Assembly: GCA_944388545.1 (NCBI GenBank)
Contig: CALXJE010000045.1
Location: forward strand, 1-49,800
Length of the DNA stretch: 49,800 bases
Origin: an uncultured Clostridia bacterium
GTDB taxonomy: Bacteria; Bacillota; Clostridia; TANB77; CAG-465
Reading direction: 5' to 3'
Shown here: positions 8,293 through 18,407 of the stretch, piece after piece
Position numbering within the stretch: the first letter of the stretch is position 1
How the letters are laid out: each line of letters starts with the position of its first letter
Made by a program: the position numbers and the translations under genes
The notes under the pieces: generated by a model
What the model was told of the DNA's origin: nothing
What the model saw: the letters and a program-made list of their open reading frames with translations, nothing else
The model's database searches: none

Positions 8293-9843
8293 ATGTTAGT
8301 ACCAATAATAGTAACTTTTGCTATTACTGCGGTAATCACCTCACCTATATTCTTTAGTATAGGTTCTAATCACAGAAAAAAAATAGCACAACAAGAATTA
8401 GACAGTGCAGAGCTTAAAGCTAAAAAAGTGATAGAAGAAGCTGAGAAAGATTCTGAGAGAATAAAGAAAGATGCGGTAATAGAAGCAAAAGCAGAAACAC
8501 TAAAACAAAAAGAAGAAGCTGAAAAAGAAATAGTTTATAGAAAAAATGAACTAAAAGAAACAGAAAGAAGAATTAATCAAAGACAAGATTTGCTAGATAA
8601 AAGATTTAGTATAATTGAAGAAAAAGAAAGTAGTCTTACAAAAAAACAAAAGGAAATTGAAAAAGCAGAAAGTACATTGAAAGAAAAAGAAGTAGAAAAA
8701 CAAAATGAACTTCTAAGAATTTCTAAAATGACAGAGCAAGAAGCTAAAAAAGAACTGATGAAAAATTTAGAAGATGAAATGAAACAGGAAATGGCAGCGT
8801 ACATAATAGAAAGTCAAAATAAAGCAAAATACGAAGTAGAAAAGAAGGCTAAAACAATGATTGCAGAAGCAATTCAAAGATGTGCGACAGACCATACTGC
8901 AGAAGCTACAGTTTCAGTTGTAAATTTACCAAGTGATGATATGAAAGGCAGAATAATTGGTAGAGAAGGAAGAAATATCAAAGCTATAGAAACTCTTACA
9001 GGTATTGATATTATAATTGATGATACCCCGGATGTTATAGTATTATCTAGTTTTGATCCAATAAGAAGAGAAGTAGCAAGAATAGCAATAGAACGACTTA
9101 TGACAGATGGGAGAATACATCCTGGAAAGATAGAAGAAATGGTAGAAAAAGCAAAAGTTGAAGTTGCTAATACTATTAAAGATGAAGGAGAAAGAGCTCT
9201 TTATGAAACAGGAGTAATAAATCTTCATCCTGATTTGGTTCAGTTACTTGGAAAATTAAGATACAGAACAAGTTATGGTCAAAATGTTCTTAATCATTCA
9301 ATTGAAGTGGCTCATATAGCTGGACTTTTAGCATCAGAACTAGGACTAGATGTGACATTTGTAAAAAGAGCTGGATTATTACATGATATAGGAAAGTCTG
9401 TTGACCATGAAGCCGAAGGAACTCATGTAGAATTAGGTGTTGAAATTCTTAAAAAATATAAAGAATCAGATAAAGTTATTAATGCAGTTGCTGCACATCA
9501 TGGTGATGTTGAACCACAAACATTAGAAGCTATACTAGTTCAAGCAGCAGATACAGTTTCGGCTGCAAGACCAGGTGCAAGAAAAGAAACGGTAAGTACA
9601 TATATTAAACGTCTTCAAAAGTTGGAAGAAATTTGTAATGGATATAAAGGTGTAGATAAATCTTATGCAATTCAAGCAGGAAGAGAAGTTAGAATTATTG
9701 TTAAACCTGAGGAAATAGATGATGCGGGAGCAGTGTTGATGGCAAGAAATATAGCATCACAAATTGAAAAAGAGATGAATTATCCAGGCCAAGTTAAAGT
9801 TAATGTTATAAGAGAAACAAGAGCAATAGAGACAGCAAAATAG
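8293..9843 (+). CDS. rny: Ribonuclease Y
   Basis: 516 residues from the ATG at 8293, chosen because ATGGAGGTTTTT lies directly upstream; an in-frame ATG at 8254 has no ribosome site. Order: N-terminal membrane anchor ([19 protein letters not shown]), long coiled coil, KH domain ([19 protein letters not shown]) and HD domain with [13 protein letters not shown] and LLHDIGK. RNase Y is the membrane-bound endoribonuclease that starts mRNA decay in many Firmicutes. The metallophosphoesterase gene follows, the common rny-ymdB order. Confidence 0.97.
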   Translation: MLVPIIVTFAITAVITSPIFFSIGSNHRKKIAQQELDSAELKAKKVIEEAEKDSERIKKDAVIEAKAETLKQKEEAEKEIVYRKNELKETERRINQRQDLLDKRFSIIEEKESSLTKKQKEIEKAESTLKEKEVEKQNELLRISKMTEQEAKKELMKNLEDEMKQEMAAYIIESQNKAKYEVEKKAKTMIAEAIQRCATDHTAEATVSVVNLPSDDMKGRIIGREGRNIKAIETLTGIDIIIDDTPDVIVLSSFDPIRREVARIAIERLMTDGRIHPGKIEEMVEKAKVEVANTIKDEGERALYETGVINLHPDLVQLLGKLRYRTSYGQNVLNHSIEVAHIAGLLASELGLDVTFVKRAGLLHDIGKSVDHEAEGTHVELGVEILKKYKESDKVINAVAAHHGDVEPQTLEAILVQAADTVSAARPGARKETVSTYIKRLQKLEEICNGYKGVDKSYAIQAGREVRIIVKPEEIDDAGAVLMARNIASQIEKEMNYPGQVKVNVIRETRAIETAK

Positions 9844-9850
9844 ATTAAGT

Positions 9851-9875
9851 GGCGGTTATATTTTGGCCGCCTTTT
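9851..9875 (+). terminator. Weak hairpin between rny and ymdB
   Basis: GGCGG pairs with CCGCC (9851-9855 and 9867-9871), extended by two G-U pairs and followed by TTTT. It is probably an intra-operon attenuator or mRNA-end stabiliser. Confidence 0.45.
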
Positions 9876-9896
9876 AAGCAGTTTAGAGGTGTTAAA

Positions 9897-10685
9897 ATGA
9901 AATTTTTAATTATAGGAGATGTAGTTGGTAGAAGTGGATTAAATATAATAAAAAATAATATTAATGATATAGTAAATAAAGAAAAAATAGATTTTATTAT
10001 AATAAATGGTGAAAATTCTGCAAACGGAAGAGGAATTAAAGAAAGAGAAATGAAAGAATTATTTTCTTTTGGTGCAGATGTAATAACAATGGGAAATCAT
10101 TTATATTACAGAAAAGAAGCAAAAAAGCTATATGAAAGTGTAGATAAGTTACTTATACCAGCTAATATAACTAATTTAGTGGGACATGGCGTAAACATTA
10201 GTGAAAAAAATGGAAAGAAAATAGCAGTTATAAATTTAATTGGAAAGGTTGGAATGGGAGATTTTAATCAAGAAAATATTTCAGATCCATTTTCAAAGGC
10301 GAAAGAAATAATAGAAGAACTAAAAAAGGAAAAAGTGGATTATATATTTGTTGATTTTCACGCTGAAGCAACAGCTGAAAAAATAGCTATGAGTTATTTT
10401 TTAGAAAATGATGTGACATGTGTATTTGGAACGCATACTCATGTTCAAACATCTGATGAAACAATATATGATACAGGAATGGCATATATAACGGATGTAG
10501 GAATGTGCGGACCTAAAAAGAGTGTATTGGGACTAAAAAAAGAAATAGCCGTAGCAAGATTTGTTACAGGAGAAAAAATAAAATATGAATGTAGTGAAAA
10601 CCCAGGATGGTTTAGGAGCATAATTGTTGAAACAGACGATAAAACAAATAAAGCAATAAGTATAAAAAGATATAATATAGATTAA
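9897..10685 (+). CDS. ymdB: YmdB-like metallophosphoesterase
   Basis: 262 residues from the ATG at 9897, which follows TTTAGAGGTGTTAAA; an upstream alternative start lies within the hairpin region and lacks a ribosome site. Metal-binding landmarks: IGDVVGRSG near the start, INGENSANGRG, MGNHLYYRKEA, FHAEATAEK and FGTHTHVQTSDE. YmdB-type enzymes are 2',3'-cyclic nucleotide phosphodiesterases that affect biofilm and sporulation choices. Position directly after rny agrees with a shared RNA-turnover role. The usual HxW/F pattern reads NHLY here, a minor variant. Confidence 0.93.
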   Translation: MKFLIIGDVVGRSGLNIIKNNINDIVNKEKIDFIIINGENSANGRGIKEREMKELFSFGADVITMGNHLYYRKEAKKLYESVDKLLIPANITNLVGHGVNISEKNGKKIAVINLIGKVGMGDFNQENISDPFSKAKEIIEELKKEKVDYIFVDFHAEATAEKIAMSYFLENDVTCVFGTHTHVQTSDETIYDTGMAYITDVGMCGPKKSVLGLKKEIAVARFVTGEKIKYECSENPGWFRSIIVETDDKTNKAISIKRYNID

Positions 10686-10778
10686 TAATTAAATAACTAT
10701 TGCATATTTTAAATAGATTAAGTATAATCACTATATAAGTTATTATATATAGCTTAGTGTACATAAGAGGAGGAAATT

Positions 10779-11048
10779 ATGGAAATATTAAAAATATCAG
10801 CAAAGTCTAGTCCAAATGGAGTAGCAGGAGCAATAGCAGGATTAGTAAAGGAAAATGGAAAAGTAGAAATGCAAGCCATTGGAGCAGGAGCAATAAATCA
10901 AGCAATAAAAGCGGTAGCGATAGCAAGAGGATTTGTAGCACCTTCAGGAGTAGAGCTTACATGTACACCATCATTTACCGAAGTTACTATAGATAATGAA
11001 GAAAAAACTGGAATTAGATTCACAGTAGAACCTAAGATTCAAATGTAG
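10779..11048 (+). CDS. spoVS: Stage V sporulation protein S
   Basis: 89 residues, the expected length and nearly the canonical sequence: MEILKISAKSSPNGVAGAIAG at the start, AIGAGAINQAIKAVAIARGF in the middle and a C-terminal beta hairpin. SpoVS is a small Alba-like regulator needed for coat assembly and normal septation in sporulation. GAGGAGGAAATT precedes the ATG. Its place after rny and ymdB is conserved in several Firmicutes. Confidence 0.97.
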   Translation: MEILKISAKSSPNGVAGAIAGLVKENGKVEMQAIGAGAINQAIKAVAIARGFVAPSGVELTCTPSFTEVTIDNEEKTGIRFTVEPKIQM

Positions 11049-11083
11049 AAAAAAAGCAAGCCATAATAAGGGCTTGCTTTTTT
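11049..11083. terminator. Bidirectional terminator
   Basis: GCAAGCC (11056-11062) pairs with GGCTTGC (11071-11077), with A7 before and T6 after. It serves spoVS and the convergent hypothetical gene. Confidence 0.9.
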
Positions 11084-11085
11084 AA

Positions 11086-11568
11086 TTATTGATTTTTTAA
11101 TAATGTTGATAACTCTAATGGAGTTAATGAAATTTGGATTTTTTCAAATTCAAGGATAAACTTGAGTTTTTCTTGAGCACTTAAAGAGTTAAATAAATCT
11201 AGGCATTCAATGTGGGTTTTTTCTTTTTTTTGTTCTTCTTGTAAAAACATATATGAGGCAGTCCTTTCTTTAATTTCTTCTATTACTGGAAGCTTTAGTA
11301 ACAAACAAAGCTCTTTAAATTCATTAGATGAAACAGGTAATGTTTTGTCGTTTTTAAATAACTCATCTTTTAATTTAAAAAAATCAATATTGTGTTCTTT
11401 GACAAGTTTTTCTAAATATTGATACTTAACACCTAATCGACTGGAAGCATTTGTAATCAATAATTTTAAAAATACGTTAAAGTCTTCTACACAAACAACT
11501 CCTCCCTTAGAAAACATAGAAATATTATTTAGTTCTTCTGCTGTAGACCAATTTAAATTTTTCGGCAC
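11086..11568 (-). CDS. Hypothetical cytoplasmic protein
   Basis: 160 residues, mostly helical by composition, no membrane segment or signal peptide, and acidic/basic helices in the C-terminal half (EEIKERTASYMFLQEEQKKEK). GTG start at 11568 preceded by AAAGAGGTGAACTAATTT. I recognise no family. Monocistronic and convergent with spoVS. Confidence 0.7.
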   Translation of the reverse strand: MPKNLNWSTAEELNNISMFSKGGVVCVEDFNVFLKLLITNASSRLGVKYQYLEKLVKEHNIDFFKLKDELFKNDKTLPVSSNEFKELCLLLKLPVIEEIKERTASYMFLQEEQKKEKTHIECLDLFNSLSAQEKLKFILEFEKIQISLTPLELSTLLKNQ

Positions 11569-11806
11569 AAATTAGTTCACCTCTTTTTATGTAAATATTA
11601 ATTTAACAATAAAAAACTAACAACATAATTATTATATCATATATCCAAAGTTATGTAAATAGAATAAGGTTTTCCTTATGACTTTATTATTATTTTATAT
11701 TTAATTTTAAAAAAGGTAATACTTTTTTATGTTAAATATATATTTTTTATATTATTTGTGGTAAAATATATTAAAATGCGTAAATAATATATAATGGTGA
11801 AGTAAA
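11569..11806. other. AT-rich divergent intergenic region
   Basis: About 240 bases between divergent genes must hold both promoters. TGGTAAAAT at about 11758-11766 is a possible extended -10 for the plus-strand gene. Nothing else is supported. Confidence 0.3.
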
Positions 11807-13387
11807 ATGGAAAAAAAATATTTACATGAAGATAGATATAAAAAGGTTCCTAGAAGTTCAAGCAGAAAAAGAAGAGTAGTAAATTCTAATAAAAAAAATA
11901 TACAAAAGAAAAAGATATCTAACAATAGAAAATATAGAATAAAGCCGGGAAAGTTTGTTAGATTTCTTTTTTGTTTAATTATACTTATACTTATTATAAT
12001 AGTTACAAGATTAGTAACAATGACAAAAGATGAACCTTTTATACCTGTATTTTTTAACAATGAAGTTAAAGAAAACACAGATAATATAAATATAGCAATA
12101 TACGATAATACTAATATAGGTGTTAATAACTCAGTTATAACTGAGATTGAGGAGTATATTTATCCTATGCTTCTTAATATTAAGGAAGATTATACTGTCC
12201 AGTTTGAGTTAATATCAAATATATCCAAAATAAATAATAAAGAATATGAAATTAAATTAGATACTGTATCTGGAATAACAGCAGTAGAAGTAAAAGATGC
12301 AATAGATACAATTATTAAAGAAAAGAATAAGCATTATTACAAAGTGGAAAATGTTGATAAAGTCGAGATAAAATCAAAAGATACTTTATTAATAACATTA
12401 AAACAAGAAGACGAGTATTTTATATATAATCTAAATATTCCAATATACATAGTAAATAGTAATTATGGAATATATAGTATAGATAGTTCAAGTAATGAAA
12501 ATAAACTTATATTAAACAGAAAAAGTAATGCAAATAAAGAATATTTAAAAAATATAACAGTTATAAAAGTAGAGAATGAAGAAATTGCTATTGAAATGTA
12601 CAAACAAAATAAAATTGATGTGTTTTTTAGTAGTTCCAACAACTCAATTAAAATGCTTGGGAAATATGAATATGATATAAAATCATATAATAATGGTGAA
12701 GGAATATATCTAATGTTTAATCCATTATCCGATAAAACTAAAGAAAAATATATAAGACAAATAATTGCTTATAGTATAGATAGAGAAAATATACTATCAG
12801 AAGTAGGAGAAGCTCAAGGAAAAATAATAGATTTACCATATATTTTTGATGAAGAAAAATACAAATATGATGTATACGCTGCAGATAATATATTACTTTC
12901 AAATGGATATAAAAAAGAAAATTTATACTATACTAAATCAGGAAAAATTATATCACTTAATTTAATGGTAAATGAAGATGATGAAGAAAAAATAAATATA
13001 GCAAATAAAATAAAGAATGATTTGTTAAAAGTAGGTATAAATCTAAATGTGGATAAATTAAGTGAAAAACAAATAGAAGATAAAAAAAATACTAAAGAGT
13101 ATGATTTATTACTTGCAAGTGTATATGTAAATGAAAATCCAAATATCAATTATTTAGATAGCAACATACGAATATCAAATGAGATATCAAATCAAATGAA
13201 TTTAATAAAAAACGAAGATATTAGTAATATTAAAGAGAATATATTGAAATTAAAAACAACGTTATCTGATGATATTGCAATTTATGGTATTTATTCAAAA
13301 AATAACTATGTGATATATAAAAAAGGATTAGATATATTTAAGGAAATAAACTATATGAATTTATTTAATGAGTATTTTAATAATTAA
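11807..13387 (+). CDS. Membrane-anchored family-5 solute-binding-like protein
   Basis: 526 residues: a very basic cytoplasmic N-terminus (residues 1-48), one membrane segment (about 50-70, VRFLFCLIILILIIIVTRLV), then an extracytoplasmic domain resembling peptide-binding SBP family 5 (FELISNISKINNKEYEIKL; EGIYLMFNPLSDKTKEKYIRQ; IIAYSIDRENIL). It is not a lipoprotein (no lipobox), and no ABC permease or ATPase gene is nearby, unlike OppA systems. Possibly a sensor or scaffold rather than a transporter subunit. A weak site (ATGGTGAAGTAAA) precedes the ATG. The 49-residue gene follows after 20 nt. Confidence 0.7.
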   Translation: MEKKYLHEDRYKKVPRSSSRKRRVVNSNKKNIQKKKISNNRKYRIKPGKFVRFLFCLIILILIIIVTRLVTMTKDEPFIPVFFNNEVKENTDNINIAIYDNTNIGVNNSVITEIEEYIYPMLLNIKEDYTVQFELISNISKINNKEYEIKLDTVSGITAVEVKDAIDTIIKEKNKHYYKVENVDKVEIKSKDTLLITLKQEDEYFIYNLNIPIYIVNSNYGIYSIDSSSNENKLILNRKSNANKEYLKNITVIKVENEEIAIEMYKQNKIDVFFSSSNNSIKMLGKYEYDIKSYNNGEGIYLMFNPLSDKTKEKYIRQIIAYSIDRENILSEVGEAQGKIIDLPYIFDEEKYKYDVYAADNILLSNGYKKENLYYTKSGKIISLNLMVNEDDEEKINIANKIKNDLLKVGINLNVDKLSEKQIEDKKNTKEYDLLLASVYVNENPNINYLDSNIRISNEISNQMNLIKNEDISNIKENILKLKTTLSDDIAIYGIYSKNNYVIYKKGLDIFKEINYMNLFNEYFNN

Positions 13388-13407
13388 TTATTAAGGGAGA
13401 TAAAAAT

Positions 13408-13557
13408 ATGAATAATAATATAAGTAATGAAAAGCTTAGTAAAATGATAGATGATATATTAAATAAGAATAGCATAAATAAAGAAATTGATAATACAGGA
13501 TATGTTGATGAAAAAGCAGAAGCTTTTATAAATTCACTTAAAGATATGGTGAATTAA
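13408..13557 (+). CDS. Small acidic hypothetical protein (49 aa)
   Basis: ATG at 13408 with a strong site AAGGGAGATAAAAAT, ending TAA at 13557. The sequence is helical and charged, starting MNNNISNEKLSKMIDDI and ending AFINSLKDMVN. It lies 20 nt after the solute-binding-like gene, so probably the same transcript. No family recognised. Confidence 0.6.
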   Translation: MNNNISNEKLSKMIDDILNKNSINKEIDNTGYVDEKAEAFINSLKDMVN

Positions 13558-13608
13558 AAGTTTAACATGTAAATATGTTGCATAAATATTACAAGTAAGA
13601 AATAGTAA

Positions 13609-13638
13609 TTGACAGAGTAAAAGTGTATGTGAAATAAT
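13609..13638 (+). promoter_or_regulatory. Candidate sigma-A promoter before the pilin-like gene
   Basis: TTGACA (13609-13614), 18-nt spacer, AATAAT (13633-13638), about 38 bases before the ATG. Perfect -35, imperfect -10. Confidence 0.45.
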
Positions 13639-13675
13639 ATGTATTATGTAAAAAATAAAGAGGGGAAATGAAAAA

Positions 13676-14327
13676 ATGGGTAAAAAACAAAAGACAGGAA
13701 TGTCATTAATAGTATTAACAATAACAATAATCGTAATGATAATCTTGGCAGGAGCAATAATTTTGACATTAAATAATAGCTCAGTAATGGATAGAGCAAG
13801 AGAAGCAAAATTTAAGAATGATATTAGATCGATTCAAGAAGAGTTAAGTTTAAGATTATTTGATGAGTTAGCAGATTCCGAAAATGGAAATATATCTAAT
13901 ATAAATGGACCAGCAGAGCAAAATTTAAGTAGTGCAGAAAAATATCCGGGAATATTTATAATAGAAAATGGAAAATTATTAATATCATCTGAAGCAAGTG
14001 ACAAGCAAAAAGAAATAGCAAAGGATTTGGGAATAGGAGAGAAAAAAGAAGAAGCTAGATTGATAAATTTTACTATTGATGGTTAAACTTACACTGCTAA
14101 AGAAGGATATACTTGGGGTGATTTATGTTTAGATCAAGAGTTAAATAAACAAAACCCTATAGAATTAAGTGTTTTTTCGGATCAGTCGGTTCGGATATGA
14201 AAGATTATATGCTGGAGAGACACCAATATTATATACTTGGGATGCTACGTATGCTCCAGATAAAAACTGGATACAAATGTCATACTATATAATTGAAGAG
14301 GGGCATGCATACCTATTTAATACGTAA
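13676..14327 (+). pseudogene. Pilin-like secreted protein, broken by a stop and a frameshift
   Basis: The first 136 codons encode a type-IV-pilin-like N-terminus (KKQKTGMSLIVLTITIIVM, with the cleavage Gly before MSLIV and a long hydrophobic helix) and a globular part ending FTIDG, then TAA at 14084-14086. The same frame continues as TYTAKEGYTWGDLCLDQE, which looks like the natural continuation, to 14194. After a +1 shift it continues GYERLYAGETPILYTWDA to the TAA at 14325-14327. The in-frame codon where the shift fits is CGG (14192-14194). The usual Glu at mature position 5 of pilins is absent. Ribosome site AGAGGGGAAATGAAAA. Either the gene is dead or only the 136-residue product is made. 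Confidence 0.7.
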
Positions 14328-14594
14328 ATTTTGTACTAAATAATTGTTTATTTATGTGATTAAGAATAATATAAATATTTTAAAACGCTTAAATATTAAG
14401 AATAAGTGATTATATGTATTTGATAGAAATGGTTAATTAAACTACAGCAAAAGCATATGTATATTTACATATAAAGTAAGAGGTATTGACATGTAGTGTA
14501 TAATATATATGTACCTTATACTATGATATATCTTTTCCTTAAGGAGTTATTTCTTGGTTTAAGGTGAATTTAAAATATTAAGGAGGAAGTTAGC
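14328..14594 (+). promoter_or_regulatory. rpsO leader with alternative pairing over the ribosome site
   Basis: CCTTAA (14537-14542) can pair with TTAAGG at 14559-14564 or with TTAAGG at 14578-14583, which is part of the rpsO ribosome site (TTAAGGAGGAAG). Such a switch would fit the known S15 autoregulation of rpsO, though leader structures differ between phyla. A TTGACA at 14486 and TATAAT at 14499 are only 7 nt apart and cannot form one standard promoter. Confidence 0.35.
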
Positions 14595-14858
14595 ATGACA
14601 AAAGAAAGAAAGACAGAAATAATTAAAACTTATGCAAAAGGTGAAAATGATACTGGAAGTACAGCTGTTCAAGTAGCATTATTAACTGAAAGAATTAATG
14701 AGTTAACAGAGCATTTGAAGTTTCATAAAAAAGATGAACATTCAAGAAGAGGTCTTTTAAACATGGTAGGAAAAAGAAAAAGCTTATTAAGATATCTTGA
14801 AAATAGAAATATTGAAGAATACCGTGATTTAATTGCTAAATTAGGAATAAGAAAATAA
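14595..14858 (+). CDS. rpsO: 30S ribosomal protein S15
   Basis: 87 residues, typical length. Conserved core: [22 protein letters not shown], then [12 protein letters not shown] and [12 protein letters not shown]15 binds the central domain of 16S rRNA early in small-subunit assembly. Strong site AAGGAGGAAGTTAGC. In many Firmicutes pnpA follows; here it does not, and two terminators follow. Confidence 0.98.
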   Translation: MTKERKTEIIKTYAKGENDTGSTAVQVALLTERINELTEHLKFHKKDEHSRRGLLNMVGKRKSLLRYLENRNIEEYRDLIAKLGIRK

Positions 14859-14876
14859 TATTCAATAATTTTGACT

Positions 14877-14912
14877 CTAAAACAATATTTAGTTTGTTTT
14901 AGATGTTTTTTT
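14877..14912 (+). terminator. rpsO terminator 1
   Basis: CTAAAACAA (14877-14885) pairs with TTGTTTTAG (14894-14902), followed by ATGTTTTTTT. Confidence 0.75.
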
Positions 14913-14951
14913 ATTTAAATAAACATATAAGTATAATGTGAAAAATAAGTA

Positions 14952-14988
14952 AAAGAAAGTAATAAATATTGTTACTTTCTTTTTTTTA
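14952..14988 (+). terminator. Terminator 2 before the P-type ATPase
   Basis: An 11-bp stem AAAGAAAGTAA (14952-14962) with TTACTTTCTTT (14972-14982), then a run of T. Tandem with the previous one, isolating rpsO from the ATPase gene. Confidence 0.8.
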
Positions 14989-15041
14989 TGATAAAATTCC
15001 TTTGATATGATAGATATATTTGTAAAGGGAGGCAATATTAT

Positions 15042-17700
15042 ATGGAAAAGGATATGTATAATCTGAGTATTGAAGAAGTTTTGAAAAATACTAAGAGTTC
15101 AAGTAATGGGTTGACTGATAATGAAGCCAGTAAAAGACTTGAAGAATATGGACTAAATAAATTAAAAGAAGGAAAGAAAAAAACAATATTAGGAAAGTTC
15201 ATAGATCAGTTTAAAAATATTATGATTATAATTTTATTAATTGCAGCTGTAGTGTCAGGAGTAGTTGCTTATATGGAAGGAGAATCACTTACAGATGCAA
15301 TTATAATATTAGTTGTAGTATTTTTAAATGCACTTATGGGAGTAGTACAAGAAAGCAAGGCAGAAAAGGCTATTGATTCTTTAAAGACAATGTCTCTTCC
15401 ATTTATAAAAGTAAAAAGAAATGGAATTATTAAAAGTATAAAAACAGAAGAGTTAGTGGTTGGAGATATTGTTCTTATAGAGGCAGGAGATTTTGTACCT
15501 GCTGACATGAGAATAATTGTAAATAGTAGTTTAAGAGTTGAGGAGGCTGCACTTACAGGAGAGTCGCTTCCAATAGATAAAGAAATAGATACATTAGACG
15601 GTGAAGTACCACTTGCAGAAAGAAAAAATATGTTATATTCAGGAAGTTCTGTTGTATATGGTAGAGGAGAGGGTGTAGTAACCGCAACTGGAATGAATAC
15701 AGAACTTGGTAAAATAGCTACTATTCTTACGGATAGTAAAGAAGAACTTACACCGCTTCAAAAGAAAATGAATGAAATAAGTAAGACGTTAAGTGTTATT
15801 GTTGTTATAATAGGAATTCTTATGGTACTTGTAGGTATAATTAGAGATAATCCAATATTAGAAGTGTTTATGCTTGCCGTATCACTTGCTGTAGCAGCAA
15901 TACCAGAAGGCTTGCCAGCGGCTATAACAATAATACTTTCAATAGGTGTTCAAAAGATGGCAAAAGAAAATAGTATAGTTCGTAAACTGTCATCAGTTGA
16001 AGCACTTGGTTCAACAGAAGTAATATGTTCTGATAAAACAGGAACACTTACACAAAATAAAATGACTGTAAAAGAGATTTGTTTGGGTGTTCAGACAAAA
16101 ACAATTGATAGTATAACATTGAGTGATGCTAAATCAGAAAAAATGGCAACTCTTATACATGGAATGCTTCTTTGTAATGATACAAAATATGGAGAAGAGC
16201 AAGGAACATTATTAGGAGATCCTACAGAAACAGCTTTGGTTGCATTTGCAAACAAATATGATATAGAAAAAAGTAAATATGATATAAAACATGAAAGAAA
16301 AGATGAAATTCCATTTGATTCAGATAGAAAGATGATGAGTACTATAAATGAGTACAAAGATGCATATAGAATGTATACTAAAGGAGCCATAGAATCTATA
16401 CTAGACAGATGTTCACATGCTGTTATAAATGATAGTATTGTTGAGATGACAGAAGACATTAAAAAAAGTATAATAGAAAAAAATAATGAAATGTCGATGA
16501 AGGCGCTTAGAGTTCTTGCTTTTGCATATAAAGATGTAAAAGAATTACCAGAAGAAATGAAGAGCGCTGAACTAGAAAGAAACATGGTTTATGTGGGGCT
16601 TGTAGGAATGATTGATCCACCTAGACCAGAAGCAAAAGATGCAGTAACAAAATGTTTTGAAGCAGGAATGACTCCCGTAATGATAACAGGAGATAATAAA
16701 GAAACGGCAGTAGCAATAGCAACAGAACTTGGAATAATGAAAAAAGGTGTTATTGCAGTAACAGGTGCAGAGCTTGATAAAATGTCTGATGAAGAATTTG
16801 AAAAGAAGATAGATAAAATAAGAGTATATGCAAGAGTGTCGCCTGAAAATAAACTTAGAATAGTTAAAACGTGGAAAAAACTTGGTAAAACTGTTGCGAT
16901 GACAGGAGATGGAGTTAATGATGCACCAGCTCTTAAAAATGCAGACATAGGTGTAGGAATGGGTATAACCCGGTACAGAAGTGTCAAAAAGTGTTTCTAG
17001 CATGGTCATAACTGATGATAACTTTGCGACAATAGTCGTTGCAATTAAAGAAGGAAGAAGAATATATACTAATATTCAAAATGTTATAGCATATCTTTTG
17101 GCTTCAAATTTAGCAGAAGTAATAATTATATTCTTTGGAACATTGTTTGGTCATAATGTAATGTTACCACTTCAACTATTATGGATTAATTTAATAACAG
17201 ACACAATACCAGCTATAACGTTAGGATTTGAAAAAGCAGAGAAAAATATTATGAAAGAAAAACCAAGAAGTGCTAAAGAAAAGTTTTTCAATCCTTTCTT
17301 ATCTTGTAGAATAATTGTTCCAGCTATAATTAAAAGTATATTGATACTTACAGTATTTATGATTATTGAAACTAGTCCTAAATACGGTCATGAAGAAGCT
17401 ATGACAGTTGCCTTTATAATGCTATCATTTATAGAATTACTGTTTGCATATACAATGAGATCTGATAGAAGACTTGTAACTAGTATAGGAATATTTTCTA
17501 ATAAACCAATGTTAATAGGATCATTAATAACTATTGCATTACAGCTTTCAGTAATATTTATACCAGTGTTTGCGGAAGTATTCAGATTAGAAAGATTAGA
17601 TAATCATTTATATCTATTATGTATAGTGTCTGCAATTGGTTTTGTGATTGTAGCTGAAATAGTAAAAGTGATACTTGCTAAAATATTTAACAAAAAGTAA
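15042..17700 (+). pseudogene. Calcium-type P-type ATPase, split by a single-base +1 frameshift
   Basis: Together the two frames give a P2-type ATPase of about 885 residues: N-terminal cation-ATPase domain, TGES actuator loop (LTGESLP), PEGLP in the fourth membrane helix, phosphorylation site DKTGT (D331), KGA nucleotide-binding motif, TGDGVNDAP hinge and a C-terminal membrane domain. The first frame goes off after GVGMGIT at CGG (16971-16973) and ends at 17000. Skipping one C restores GTEVSKSVSSMVITDD and runs to 17700. The family sequence at the join is G-x-T-G-T-E-V, so exactly one base is extra. PEGLP and the membrane Asn/Asp pattern suggest Ca2+ export. Indel, assembly error or recoding are all possible. 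Confidence 0.9.
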
Positions 17701-17777
17701 AATATGGATGAATTTTAAACATAAAAACCTTTTCTGGGCAATATACATATAATAGTAGTTGCAAGGGAGAGGTTTTT

Positions 17778-18233
17778 ATGATGAATAATATGATGGGAAA
17801 TAGTCAAAACAATATATTTGCTCAAATAAGAAACTTTTTAGGGATTAATAGAGGTCTGCAAAATGGATATAATAGTAGGAGTATTACTAGAATACTTACC
17901 ATGGAAGATGCATATATGCAAATGATGTCTGGGAATTGTAAAATACTAGATGTAAGAACAGAAAATGAATATAAACTCATGAGAATAAAAGGAGCAATAA
18001 ATGTACCAATAAATATGTTATCATCTAATATACAAAGTATAATACCAAATAAAGCAGAGTGTATACTTGTGTATTGTGCATGTGGACCAAGAGCTGCACA
18101 AGCAGTGCAAATACTTAAAAATATGGGATATATTAATATATGTATTTGGGAAGGTGCAGGGATAAATAATTTTAAATATAAAGATATTATTGAAAAATAT
18201 AACGATAATATTATAAAAGAAGATAACAACTAA
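17778..18233 (+). CDS. Rhodanese-domain protein
   Basis: 151 residues: an N-terminal Met/Asn-rich tail (1-35) and one rhodanese domain with KILDVRTENEY, IKGAINVPIN and the active loop YCACGPRA, where the Cys (YCAC) would carry persulfide. Single-domain rhodaneses transfer sulfane sulfur to thiols or act in redox sensing. GGGAGAGGTTTTT precedes tandem ATG codons at 17778 and 17781. 77 nt after the ATPase end, with its own terminator downstream. Confidence 0.88.
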   Translation: MMNNMMGNSQNNIFAQIRNFLGINRGLQNGYNSRSITRILTMEDAYMQMMSGNCKILDVRTENEYKLMRIKGAINVPINMLSSNIQSIIPNKAECILVYCACGPRAAQAVQILKNMGYINICIWEGAGINNFKYKDIIEKYNDNIIKEDNN

Positions 18234-18265
18234 AAATTTGTAAAAACGCCTTAAAATAAATCAAT

Positions 18266-18332
18266 AAGAATAATATGTAACATTTTTGTAACAAAAAAGA
18301 AGATAATTTGATACAAAAATGTTATTCTTTTG
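18266..18332 (+). terminator. Terminator after the rhodanese gene
   Basis: ACATTTTTGTA (18280-18290) pairs with TACAAAAATGT (18312-18322). Outer arms AAGAATA and TATTCTT extend the stem past a bulge, then TTTTG. Confidence 0.6.
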
Positions 18333-18407
18333 TAGTTGTAATTGTTTATTTAGATAGTATAATTATTATATAATAAGGTATATAAATTACAAATGAGGTG
18401 TTTAATT

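Noticed and set aside
14486-14504. TTGACA and TATAAT close together before rpsO
   Set aside because: The spacer is only 7 nt, so they cannot form one sigma-A promoter.
16572-17009. Minus-strand frames opposite the ATPase
   Set aside because: Cys/Tyr-rich low-quality translations; the plus frame has all ATPase motifs.
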